Below, in pieces: positions 38,592 through 46,042 of a DNA stretch of 64,000 bases. The translations under genes and the position numbers were made by a program. The stretch is from JABDIY01 sp963803845 (lineage in GTDB: Bacteria; Actinomycetota; Acidimicrobiia; Acidimicrobiales; SZUA-35). The notes below the pieces were generated by a model. The model did not search any database. It was not told where the DNA came from and saw only the letters and a program-made list of their open reading frames with translations. The first letter of the stretch is position 1. Each line of letters begins with the position of its first letter. Location: contig CAWDNZ010000005.1 of the NCBI GenBank assembly GCA_963803845.1, positions 2,046,001 to 2,110,000 on the forward strand, given 5' to 3'.

Positions 38592-38753
38592 CGTTCCACA
38601 CCGTTATCCGGGGCGCAGAGTGCCCTCCAGGGCACCGGATGCCCCTCAAAATGGACCAGACAGACCTGCTGAATCCGCTGACCCGAAATTGCCCTGGAGA
38701 TCACGAGCTGCTGTCTCTACTCGGTGCCTTCTAAGATGTCGAAGATCCTCCCC
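38592..38753 (-). repeat. Composite repeat copy R4
   Basis: The hairpin module (GTTCCACACCGTTATCCGG; GTGCCCT-CC-AGGGCAC) and a more diverged dehydrogenase 3' tail (TCGGTGCCTTCTAAGATGTC) occur in the same order and spacing as R2 and the intact gene. The 660-bp gap 38380-39037 otherwise holds nothing I can support. Confidence 0.65.
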
Positions 38754-39037
38754 ACGAGCGTGCAAGGAGCCACACGACCTGCGGCGGTCCCATTCAACAG
38801 CGGGCGCGCCGATAGCCGGTTTCGGGACGACATGGACACGAGGTGCGGTGAGTTCTGCTGGTACAACAGGGCCCCAGTGCTACAGCACGTCTGTGCTCTA
38901 ATACTCTGTTGTCAAGAACGCACCCGGGAAGCCCGGATACCACACCCCGTACCTCCCTCCATATTACTGACCGATTCCACCACAGTTGAAGACCAACTCT
39001 CCGAGCTGCATTCCGACACCTCTCGACAGGCCATGAC

Positions 39038-39334
39038 ATGACGGACCGAACTCGTCAGGGCCAAGGAATCGCAGTATTAGGGATGCTGATAATCGGGACC
39101 ATCGCCATATGGGGAGTCGGAGCTAGCCTCAGCATTGGCTGCGAGGACATAACGTCGAGCTCTTTCTGCGCGGCCCTGGGCTACACAATCGCAGCGGCCC
39201 TGGCATTGAACGCCGTGCTTGTCGCCTTCCTTTGGCGCAGGTCGCTCCCGTTCGGCCTGTTGATACTGGAGGTCTTTGCCGCTTCATCAGGAATCGCACT
39301 TGCAATGGTGGCGGCATATCAGCTTCTCGCCTGA
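39038..39334 (+). CDS. Small three-helix membrane protein
   Basis: A 98-aa hydrophobic protein with three helices (about 10-30, 45-65 and 70-95) and two cysteines in the first loop (SIGCEDITSSSFCAAL). No family is recognised. Its 3' end overlaps the candidate lipoprotein frame on the other strand by 48 nt. Confidence 0.5.
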   Translation: MTDRTRQGQGIAVLGMLIIGTIAIWGVGASLSIGCEDITSSSFCAALGYTIAAALALNAVLVAFLWRRSLPFGLLILEVFAASSGIALAMVAAYQLLA

Positions 39335-39616
39335 AAGCTCGACCGCGGGCCAGCTCATCAGCGCGAGCCGGGAGCGGCTCTCGCGGACTGTTTGCCTTGA
39401 GTGCGGGGGCCGAATATTCGGATCGAGTTCGGGACCCACCGCACAAGGCTGCCCGGACTCGGGGCGTAGATTTACTGGCAAGGGTTCCGCTGACTCTTGC
39501 GACTCGATCACACGAACATCGAACGCCGCCGCCGTCCATTGAGCTAGCGGGTCATAGCTCGTCGAACTGCTGCACCCAGCTGCAAGGATGGCGACGGCAT
39601 AGACGATTCGTCGAAC
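39287..39616 (-). CDS. Possible small lipoprotein, start unclear
   Basis: The minus strand reads RRIVYAVAILAAGCSSSTSY, a short lipoprotein signal with lipobox LAAGC, then about 85 hydrophilic residues to a TGA at 39287. GGAGGAG precedes the frame, but the codon at the expected start is GTT, not a known start. It is therefore either a mutated gene or starts unusually. The rest of 39335-39850 shows nothing else. Confidence 0.35.
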   Translation of the reverse strand, partial: VRRIVYAVAILAAGCSSSTSYDPLAQWTAAAFDVRVIESQESAEPLPVNLRPESGQPCAVGPELDPNIRPPHSRQTVRESRSRLALMSWPAVELSGEKLICRHHCKCDS

Positions 39617-39850
39617 CGTCTCCTCCGTGTCGACAGCGGCAGCGCCTCACTGAGCCACCGGGCTAGCGCAGCCGCACATGCAAGGCCGCTGCAGACAGTG
39701 AGGGCGGGGAGGGTGGTCGCCGTGACGGCGGCGAGACCGGGCTGTCGGATCAGCAATGAAGAGCCAGTCCGCTCTCTAACGTCTGCTACCGACCCAGGGT
39801 GCTGGCCCTCGCTCTGGCTGTGGATAAATGATGATCTGTACGATTGGGCG

Positions 39851-41089
39851 ATGACGTCCCATGCGAACTGGTCGGAGAATTTCGTGTTCGAGGCAACCTC
39901 GATTGAGCGGCCATCAACAGTGGAACAGCTTCAAGAAGTCGTTGCTTCCGCTGCCAAGGCCAAAGCGGTAGGTACCCGCCACTCGTTCAACCGCTGTGCC
40001 GACTCCCCCGGCGGCACCCTGATTGATTGCAGTGAACTTGGGCTTGAGATCTCGGTCGCCGATGACGCCCAGACCGCAACGGTTCCTGCCAATTGGAGCT
40101 ATTCGAGAACGGTCGCCGAGCTCGAAGCGCGTGGGCTTGCACTAAAGAATCTTGGGTCGCTGCCGCACATCTCGGTCGCCGGCGCAACAGCGACCGGTAC
40201 GCATGGTTCGGGCGACACGAACCAAGTCCTATCAGCCGAAATCGCAGGGATCGAGCTGGTCGATGCGACTGGCGCCGTCCTCACGGTGGACGCCAATAGC
40301 GGTGATCTCTCTGCCCTTGCGGTGGGGCTGGGCGCAATGGGCGTCTTCACCAGAATCACTCTGGATGTGCAGCCGAGTTACTTCGTGCAGCAGGACTACT
40401 ACCGAGATACTCCGTGGGATGTCTTCCTCGACAATTTCGACGACGTAATGGCCAGCGCCTACAGCGTCAACTTTCATACAATCTTTGACGCAGCGAACGT
40501 GACAGGGATTTGGCGCAAGCATCGGCTGCCAAGCGCCGAGCCAATCGAAGTACCAGACGAGCTATGGGGAATGAGCAAGGTTGAGGGCCAGCTCGAGGCC
40601 GGCAAGCACACGGCGCTGCACGAGCCGGGTCCGTGGAGCGAACGCCTCGCGCACTTTGTACCCGGGGGCGCACCTTCGGCTGGCGGCGACGAACTGCAAA
40701 GCGAGTACTTCGTCGACCGGCGTCACGGCATCGACGCGCTGAATGCGTTGCGAGGGATGGGTGACCGCATCGATCCCCATCTTCATGGCAGCGAGATCCG
40801 CACCGTTGCTGCGGACGAGATCTGGCTAAGCCCGGCATACGGCCGAGACACGCTCTCGATCGGCTTTACCTGGAAGAAGCACATCGATGCGGTCCACGCG
40901 CTGCTAACCCCAATCGAGGAAGCCCTAGCGCCCTTCGAACCGCGCCCTCACTGGGGCAAGCTCTTCGATCTTGGCAGAGACAAACTGATCGACCTCTTCC
41001 CCCGGCTCGATGACTTCCTAGGCGTAGTCGATCGATATGACCCCGACGGCAAATTTAATAACCCGTATATGCAGCGCCTTCGCCCGTAG
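39851..41089 (+). CDS. FAD-linked oxidase, alditol oxidase/aldonolactone oxidase-like
   Basis: A 412-aa VAO-type flavoenzyme. The FAD domain has AVGTRHSFNRCADSPGGTLI, where the His matches the residue that covalently holds FAD in alditol oxidases, and LGSLPHISVAGATATGTHGS. The C-terminus ends VDRYDPDGKFNNPYMQRL as in aldonolactone oxidases. It should oxidise a sugar alcohol or lactone with O2, giving H2O2. The start ATG 39851 begins MTSHANWSENFVF; the frame is open upstream but without a ribosome site. No sugar transporter is adjacent. Confidence 0.85.
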   Translation: MTSHANWSENFVFEATSIERPSTVEQLQEVVASAAKAKAVGTRHSFNRCADSPGGTLIDCSELGLEISVADDAQTATVPANWSYSRTVAELEARGLALKNLGSLPHISVAGATATGTHGSGDTNQVLSAEIAGIELVDATGAVLTVDANSGDLSALAVGLGAMGVFTRITLDVQPSYFVQQDYYRDTPWDVFLDNFDDVMASAYSVNFHTIFDAANVTGIWRKHRLPSAEPIEVPDELWGMSKVEGQLEAGKHTALHEPGPWSERLAHFVPGGAPSAGGDELQSEYFVDRRHGIDALNALRGMGDRIDPHLHGSEIRTVAADEIWLSPAYGRDTLSIGFTWKKHIDAVHALLTPIEEALAPFEPRPHWGKLFDLGRDKLIDLFPRLDDFLGVVDRYDPDGKFNNPYMQRLRP

Positions 41090-41130
41090 CAATTGTACGG
41101 CCCTGGCTGCTTACGACGGAGAAAACGCAT

Positions 41131-41169
41131 GTCCACAGTGACGTTGCGCGCCACTGAACAGGGAGTTCA
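41131..41169 (-). repeat. Composite repeat copy R5 (second module only)
   Basis: GTCCACAGTGACGTTGCG and CCACTGAACAGGGAGTTC match the second module of R1 and R3, here without a dehydrogenase tail. A run of 11 C follows at 41206-41216, and nothing else is recognisable before 41307. Confidence 0.5.
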
Positions 41170-41306
41170 CGATCGGCGGCCAGAGAATGGTGTTGCGATC
41201 AGGAGCCCCCCCCCCCGCTGAGGCGGTCCTTGACAGCGAACTCGTCAACGAGTTCGGGCGCGTCGGGGGCTTGCCACTTGACTGGAGAAAATTGGCTTTC
41301 GGATCC

Positions 41307-41933
41307 TTAGCGGCGGGCCAGCAAGTCGTCGATTGCTTCGACGAATACTGAGGTGTCCTGTGCACCAGAGATTGCGATCTGGTTGTCGAGGATCGTGGCG
41401 GGGACGCCGGATACTCCGAGTTGGATGGCTTCGTTGTGGTCGTCGAAGACCTGGGTTTCGAGGGTGCTTCGTTGTTCTGCGAAGTCCGTCTTGAAGACGT
41501 TTGCGTCGAGTCCGGATTCGCTTGCGATTGCGGCGAGGACGTCGACGTCTGAGATCGTTCGATTCTCGTTGAAGTAGGCGTTGAACACTCGATGATGAAA
41601 GTCATCAGCGGCTGCTTCGCCATGGTTCTCGACGAGCTTGAACGCGACCAACGCCGGAAGACTATGGCTCGGAGGTGGGTCGTCCGACGCCCAGGGTGAG
41701 GTGACGACGAGTCGAGCGTCGGTGTCGGGCATCCGGCTCCAGAGCCGGGTGTATTCGACAAACTCGGCCCGGGTCTTTCCGCCCTGTTCGGTTGGTCGAA
41801 GCATGAACGCCTTCCACTCGACACGAATCTTGTCGCCGTACTTCGCTTTGAGATCGTCGAGACGCACGGTCACGACATAGCAAAAAGGTCAAAGAAAGTC
41901 CGAGTAAACGGTCAGCACAACCGGGTTTGCCAT
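41307..41933 (-). CDS. DsbA/FrnE-like thiol oxidoreductase with in-frame UGA (probable selenocysteine)
   Basis: Reading from ATG 41933, the frame is MANPVVLTVYSDFL, UGA (41891-41889, codon 15), then PFCYVVTVRLDD and onward to the TAA at 41307: 208 aa, normal for this thioredoxin-fold family. Relatives have CPFC or CPWC here, so UGA sits exactly at the first catalytic Cys, giving U-P-F-C. The cis-Pro loop GVSGVPA and the helical insert are intact. The ATG shares a base with the nitroreductase stop (TGATG), which supports this start. A SECIS-like hairpin follows the UGA. Without recoding, only a GTG inside that hairpin (41873) could start a protein lacking its active site. It is the last gene of the hchA-nitroreductase operon. 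A nonsense mutation or base error is the alternative. Confidence 0.75.
41856..41876 (-). promoter_or_regulatory. Candidate bacterial SECIS element
   Basis: In the mRNA, GTCG-T-GAC pairs with GTC-T-CGAC, with a T-T mismatch, around a 5-nt loop CGTGC (41868-41864). The loop starts 21 nt after the UGA and has G at its second base. Both agree with the known bacterial SECIS pattern (apical loop about 16-37 nt downstream, G in the first two loop bases). Confidence 0.6.
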
Positions 41934-42589
41934 CAGTTGACTCGAGTCACGAGGGTGTCGAGCGGCTTACGAACTTTGTCCATGGGCAGTAGCCAGTCGC
42001 CGGATGGATCGCGGTAGCCCAATGGCAAGAGAACAACCGAACGCAATCCGAGCTCAGTCAAGCCGAGGATCTTGTCGACTGAGGCTGGATCAAAACCCTC
42101 CATTGGGGTGCTGTCAACTTCTTGTTCGGCCGCAGCGAGCATAGCAAACCCCAAGGCGATGTACGCCTGGCGTGCCGCGTGTGCGTAGTTCGTCTCGGCG
42201 TCGCGCGGCACGTACGTTGCCTTGAGGTTCCCGTAGTAGCCGTCGATCAGAGGTAGATCGCCGCGGAGATCCTTGTTCAAGTCTGCGACCTTGTCGATGC
42301 GCTCCTCGGTGTAGTCGTCCCATGCGGCAAACACCAGCAGGTGGGAGCCGTCGGTGATCGGAGACTGATCCGAAGCGGCCTTTTGAATCTCGTTGCGTAC
42401 TTCGGGATTGGTGATGACGAAGAGCTCGAAGGGCTGTGTGCCGCTGGAGGTTGGTGCCATGCGAATCGCTTCGATGATCGCATCAACCTTTTCCGACGGC
42501 ACGACCTTCGTCGGATCCATTTTCTTCGTCGCGTAGCGCCAGTTCATGTGGTCGCTCAGTGTCTTGTTGGCCAGTGTCGTGTACGTCAT
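41933..42589 (-). CDS. NfsB-like NAD(P)H nitroreductase
   Basis: A 218-aa FMN-dependent nitroreductase. MNWRYATKKMDPTKVVPSEK, IRMAPTSSGTQPFELFVI, ARQAYIALGFAMLAAAEQEV and the C-terminal LGYRDPSGDWLLPMDKVRKP are typical of NfsB-type enzymes that reduce nitroaromatics and quinones by two electrons. It lies between hchA and the UGA-containing dsbA-like gene. Its stop overlaps the next ATG by one base. A twice-repeated GTTGAGAGTT lies just before its start. Confidence 0.85.
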   Translation of the reverse strand: MTYTTLANKTLSDHMNWRYATKKMDPTKVVPSEKVDAIIEAIRMAPTSSGTQPFELFVITNPEVRNEIQKAASDQSPITDGSHLLVFAAWDDYTEERIDKVADLNKDLRGDLPLIDGYYGNLKATYVPRDAETNYAHAARQAYIALGFAMLAAAEQEVDSTPMEGFDPASVDKILGLTELGLRSVVLLPLGYRDPSGDWLLPMDKVRKPLDTLVTRVN

Positions 42590-42636
42590 TGTGGTTCCTC
42601 GTTGAGAGTTGTTGAGAGTTGTTGGTTGAAGCGGTG

Positions 42637-42656
42637 GCCCAACCGGATGGTTGGGC
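42637..42656 (-). terminator. Perfect hairpin between hchA and the nitroreductase gene
   Basis: GCCCAACC (42637-42644) pairs with GGTTGGGC (42649-42656) around GGAT. It lies in the 75-bp gap inside the operon, so it may act as an attenuator or mRNA-end stabiliser and not as a full terminator. Confidence 0.5.
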
Positions 42657-42664
42657 GGCGTCGT

Positions 42665-43528
42665 CTACCAGTTGTTGGTTTTGGCGTGGTCGAGCAGGGT
42701 CGTCGCGGCGAGTTCGCCGAGCGGGTTGGCAGCTTGGGGGCTTGCTCCGGTGATGAGTTTTCGGTCGAGGCAGACGGTGTCGTCAGCCTTCTTGTTCATG
42801 AGCGTGGCGCCAAGCTCTTCGAGCTTCGTGCTCACGAGGCTGGGCATCTTGCCCGGGAGGTAGCCGATCATTGGTGTTTGTTTGTCTACCGAGTCTGGGA
42901 ACACCGCCAGCTTGTATCCCTTGTAGAGAAACTCTCGACCGTTGAGTGTGGTCGCGAGAAGTGCGGCCGGCCCATGACACAGAGTGATTGTGAAGAGGTC
43001 GTTTTCATTGGCCCAGTTCAACGCGGTTGCAACGTTGTCGTCTTCGGGCAGGCCCAGCACTGCACCATGGCCGCCTGGTATGAAGACGGCTGCATATTGC
43101 TCGGAATTGCCGAGCGAGGTAGAGACGAAGTCGGCGAGGCTCTTCGGGTTGGCCATGCTGGTCTGGAATTCTTTGTGGATGGCGTTGACGTGTTCGTCTT
43201 CAGTGGGGAACGCCCACATCTCGAGGACGGCTGGTGCTCCGGTCGGTGTTGCGATCTCCAGGTCGAACCCCGCGTTGCGGAGATGAAGCATTGGGACGAG
43301 AATCTCGACTGGGTGGTTGCCGGTTGAGAACTTCTTGCCGTTGGCCATCGTCATGTTCTTCTGCTCTGTGGCGATGACAAGAATCTTCTTTCTTGGTCCC
43401 TGGTACTTTTCGTACTCACGGTTGCTGAAGTCCGTGGTGGTTGACGTTCCCAGCTTCATGGCTAGTTTCGATGGGCGGTAGGAGCCGTCGGGCTCTTGTT
43501 GAGGGGCGATGCCGAGTAGTGATCTCAT
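42665..43528 (-). CDS. hchA: DJ-1/PfpI-family protein, Hsp31/HchA-like glyoxalase III
   Basis: A 287-aa protein of the DJ-1 superfamily. KKILVIATEQKNMTMANGKK, VAIFIPGG-type AVFIPGGHGAVLGL, the nucleophile elbow TLCHGPAALLAT with the catalytic Cys, and FPDSVDKQTPMIGYLPGKMP match Hsp31-type glyoxalase III/deglycases, which convert methylglyoxal and protect against carbonyl stress. It is first in an operon with the nitroreductase and dsbA-like genes, divergent from a TetR regulator. Two AGTTGGTT-containing sites precede it. Confidence 0.85.
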   Translation of the reverse strand: MRSLLGIAPQQEPDGSYRPSKLAMKLGTSTTTDFSNREYEKYQGPRKKILVIATEQKNMTMANGKKFSTGNHPVEILVPMLHLRNAGFDLEIATPTGAPAVLEMWAFPTEDEHVNAIHKEFQTSMANPKSLADFVSTSLGNSEQYAAVFIPGGHGAVLGLPEDDNVATALNWANENDLFTITLCHGPAALLATTLNGREFLYKGYKLAVFPDSVDKQTPMIGYLPGKMPSLVSTKLEELGATLMNKKADDTVCLDRKLITGASPQAANPLGELAATTLLDHAKTNNW

Positions 43529-43553
43529 GGTGGGAATCCAATTCCATTGCAGG

Positions 43554-43616
43554 TAACCAGTTGGTTATCAGTGACGTTACCGGGCCGACGTTTGGAAACA
43601 ACCAACTAGTTAGTTA
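43554..43616. promoter_or_regulatory. Likely TetR operators between hchA operon and its regulator
   Basis: TAACC-AGTT-GGTTA (43554-43567) is a palindrome. The inverted stretch AACCAACTAGTTAGTTA (43600-43616) carries the same AGTTGGTT half-site on the other strand. Both lie in the 98-bp divergent region. Confidence 0.5.
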
Positions 43617-43626
43617 CTATAGTCAC

Positions 43627-44193
43627 ATGTCTGCTAGAGACGCCGAAGCGACCAAGGCCCGAATCCTGACCGCGGCCGTAACCGAGTTCGCCGAACGTGG
43701 TTACTCCGGTGCTCGGGTCGACCGCGTTGCGGCTGCGGCTGGGGCGAACAAGCGCATGATCTATGTGTACTTCGGCAACAAGGACAAACTCTTCGACGCA
43801 GTCATCGATGCCGCGATTGGTGAATTGCACGAGGCCGTCCCGTTCACCCCCGAGGACCTTCCCGACTTCGGAGCTCGCCTATTCGACTTTCTCGTCGCTC
43901 ACCCCGTGGAGATACGGATCGATGCGTGGCGTCGGCTGGAGAGGCCAGCCAACACCTCGCTCGAACAAGAGATCTTCGCCGAGAAAATTGCAGCGTTGGA
44001 CGCAGTGAGACCGAGTTCGGGCCAAGCGTTCGACACGGCCGACCTGCTCGTCGCGGTGCTCGCCATCGCGTGGTCTTGGGTGACGGTGCCCGCCTCGTTG
44101 GGTGCATTGGCCTCGACCGAGGTTGCTTCCCAGCGCCAACGGGTTATGCAGTCGATCGAGGCACTCTGCGCAGTTGCGAATCCTCAACCTTGA
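43627..44193 (+). CDS. TetR-family transcriptional regulator
   Basis: A 188-aa repressor. DAEATKARILTAAVTEFAER, YSGARVDRVAAAAGANKRMI and YVYFGNKDKLFDAVID form a standard TetR DNA-binding domain; the C-terminal domain should bind an inducer. It is divergent from the hchA-nitroreductase-dsbA operon and probably represses it and itself. The likely signal is a quinone, nitro or carbonyl electrophile. The ATG at 43627 is chosen because the helix-turn-helix begins there. Confidence 0.85.
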   Translation: MSARDAEATKARILTAAVTEFAERGYSGARVDRVAAAAGANKRMIYVYFGNKDKLFDAVIDAAIGELHEAVPFTPEDLPDFGARLFDFLVAHPVEIRIDAWRRLERPANTSLEQEIFAEKIAALDAVRPSSGQAFDTADLLVAVLAIAWSWVTVPASLGALASTEVASQRQRVMQSIEALCAVANPQP

Positions 44194-44280
44194 GATGAAT
44201 CGAGAGCGGCGGTCGGGGGGCGACCGTGAAGCCACCGCAAAGGGCAGGAACACGACAACGACCAACCGAAACCAACCCCG

Positions 44281-44413
44281 GACGAATATTCGGCACGTTC
44301 AGGCACGACTCGCCTATCAGGTATCGACACCCATACGGCAGGTCGACGCCCTGTTCGGTGAGCCTGTCCAACATCGGACGGGCGGCGTCCACCGCATAGG
44401 TCGCGTCGCCCCG
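44281..44413 (-). pseudogene. Possible 2Fe-2S ferredoxin fragment
   Basis: The minus frame reads ATYAVDAARPMLDRLTEQGV then DLPYGCRYLIGESC, resembling the first Cys region of plant-type ferredoxins, where GCR-x-G-x-CxxC is expected. The later cysteines are absent and the frame drifts. It lies in a 345-bp gap between convergent genes with no other content. Confidence 0.3.
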
Positions 44414-44537
44414 ATTCGATCGTGATGTTCCGACCAGATCCCATGGCCTCGTCGTCTGAGCGCTTCGCGTTCCTAACCACACTTGCAGCAAGCTCCCGCT
44501 CGCACGCCGAGTGACGTCGAGAGTGCGCCGATCGTGT

Positions 44538-45173
44538 TCAGGTTTTGATGATTGCTTCGGGTGTGGTGTTGGCCAGGGCAGCGTTGACTTTCGTGTTGTA
44601 TATGTCGCCGAGGACGCCGCCCAGATAGCCGCCAGCGTATGTGACGAGCGCAGCGGCCGAGGCGAGCAGGGCGGTGGCGGTCGTGACGTCTTGGTTTTCC
44701 CAGTGTGAGACCCAGTCGGGCAGGTCGAGGGCGGCGAATACGTTGTATTCGGTTCCCGCCCAAATCCCGAGAGCGCCGAAGACTACAACCAGAACAGTGA
44801 ACCAGAGAGCGACGATGAGCCCGTTGCGTGACCCGTCGAAGCGGGCCATCCGAGCCGCCACCCAGCCGCCAACAACGAAAGCGACAAACAGTACGGCGAT
44901 AGCGGCGACGGTTCCTGCGACAGAGAGCTCTTCAATGTTGCCCTCGTTGTCGAAGACGCCGGTTTGGTAAGCGATGTTTCCGGCACCGCCGGTGATTAGC
45001 CCTCCAAGCAGGATAATGGTTCCAATGGCGGCCAGGAGACCGCCGATCGTGGCGGGGATGTCGCCCCCTCCGTAGCGATGCCAGACCTCGGTGACCGGGT
45101 GCGGTTGGGTCACCGGCAGGTCGGCTGCGATGTTGTTGTTGGTGGTGGTGTTTCGAGCGGTTGAAGTTGCCAT
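44538..45173 (-). CDS. Four-helix membrane protein
   Basis: A 211-aa protein with an Asn/Thr-rich N-terminal tail, four hydrophobic segments (about 45-70, 85-110, 120-145 and 165-190) and GGYLGGVLGDIYNTKVNAAL at the end. AAAGGA lies 7 nt before the ATG at 45173. It follows the PRC-barrel gene by 28 bp and is probably cotranscribed with it. Similar pairs are common in stress-response loci, but no specific function is known. Confidence 0.6.
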   Translation of the reverse strand: MATSTARNTTTNNNIAADLPVTQPHPVTEVWHRYGGGDIPATIGGLLAAIGTIILLGGLITGGAGNIAYQTGVFDNEGNIEELSVAGTVAAIAVLFVAFVVGGWVAARMARFDGSRNGLIVALWFTVLVVVFGALGIWAGTEYNVFAALDLPDWVSHWENQDVTTATALLASAAALVTYAGGYLGGVLGDIYNTKVNAALANTTPEAIIKT

Positions 45174-45201
45174 GGTGTGGTCCTTTCGCGGGTAAGGGAT
45201 G

Positions 45202-45558
45202 TCAGGCTGGGTTGTAATCGAGGCCGTAGTGGGCGTGGACGTGCTGGTTCCAGTCGTGACTGGAGAAATCCGGCCAGTCGTCTTTATCGAAACCGGGGGC
45301 ATTGGACATCACGTTCTCGTCGAGGTCAACAACGAGAGCCCTGTCGTCCTGGTCGACTCGCACCGAGCCCCAGGGCACGGCGAAAAGCTTGTCTCCGAGG
45401 CCGAGGAACCCTCCGTAGGACAACACGACGTAGGCCACTTGACCGGTGGTCACGTCAATCATGATGTTCTTGACGTCAGCGACTTTTTCGCCATCGAGGT
45501 TCTTGACCGGATCGCCGGCGAGGCTATCGGCCGACAAGATCGTGCGATACGTTTCCAT
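45202..45558 (-). CDS. PRC-barrel domain protein
   Basis: A 118-aa PRC-barrel protein: METYRTILSADSLAGDPVKN, VADVKNIMIDVTTGQVAYVV, LSYGGFLGLGDKLFAVPW and VRVDQDDRALVVDLDEN. AAGGAG is 8 nt before ATG 45558. It is the first gene of a pair with the membrane protein downstream. Proteins of this type are often general-stress or membrane-associated. Confidence 0.8.
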   Translation of the reverse strand: METYRTILSADSLAGDPVKNLDGEKVADVKNIMIDVTTGQVAYVVLSYGGFLGLGDKLFAVPWGSVRVDQDDRALVVDLDENVMSNAPGFDKDDWPDFSSHDWNQHVHAHYGLDYNPA

Positions 45559-45741
45559 CTGAATGCTCCTTGGACTCGGGTGAATGTTGAGGCTGGTTCT
45601 AACCACCCCGATTCTCAAACAAACCTTTTGGGCTAACGATTTGGCCGCTTCAAATTCGCTTTGTTTGAACAGGGACGCAACCGGGTACTCCACGGATGCT
45701 CACCTCAACTGAGAGGCTCACCTCAACTGAAAGGAACCGAA

Positions 45742-45801
45742 ATGTACATCGGAGTTGGCACCCTAATTCTCATCATCCTCATCCTCATTCTTGTTCTTTG
45801 A
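45742..45801 (+). CDS. 19-aa hydrophobic membrane microprotein
   Basis: ATG 45742 begins MYIGVGTLILIILILILVL and a TGA ends it. It is a single uninterrupted hydrophobic helix. AAAGGA is about 7 nt upstream. Very short hydrophobic proteins of this look are widespread beside stress genes. It is divergent from the PRC-barrel gene, and the preceding CACCTCAACTGA is duplicated. Confidence 0.5.
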   Translation: MYIGVGTLILIILILILVL

Positions 45802-46042
45802 TCGGTGCACCCGCTGCGCCACTAGCCGATCGATTAACACCCCGAAACCACTCCGCCTGGTTCTAACAGACCCAGGGCTGGGTACGACCCGGGGCGATAC
45901 GAGTCGTCCACTTTTCTGACACACCACACACGCGCTGCCCTAAGAACGAGGACGCCTTGTTTGGACCATCCCCACACCGGTTTGGATCCCAACCGGGAAG
46001 ACCCCAGGATCTGTGGCGCTGCTAACCAAAGGCTTACATCAC

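Noticed and set aside
36592..39827. Two perfect DnaA-box matches, TTATCCACA at 36592-36600 and its complement at 39819-39827.
   Set aside because: About half a match is expected by chance in 64 kb, the two are 3.2 kb apart and not clustered, and no dnaA, dnaN or plasmid replication gene is near.
41206..41216. Run of 11 C as a possible phase-variable tract.
   Set aside because: It lies in sequence with no supportable gene or promoter, so there is nothing for it to switch.
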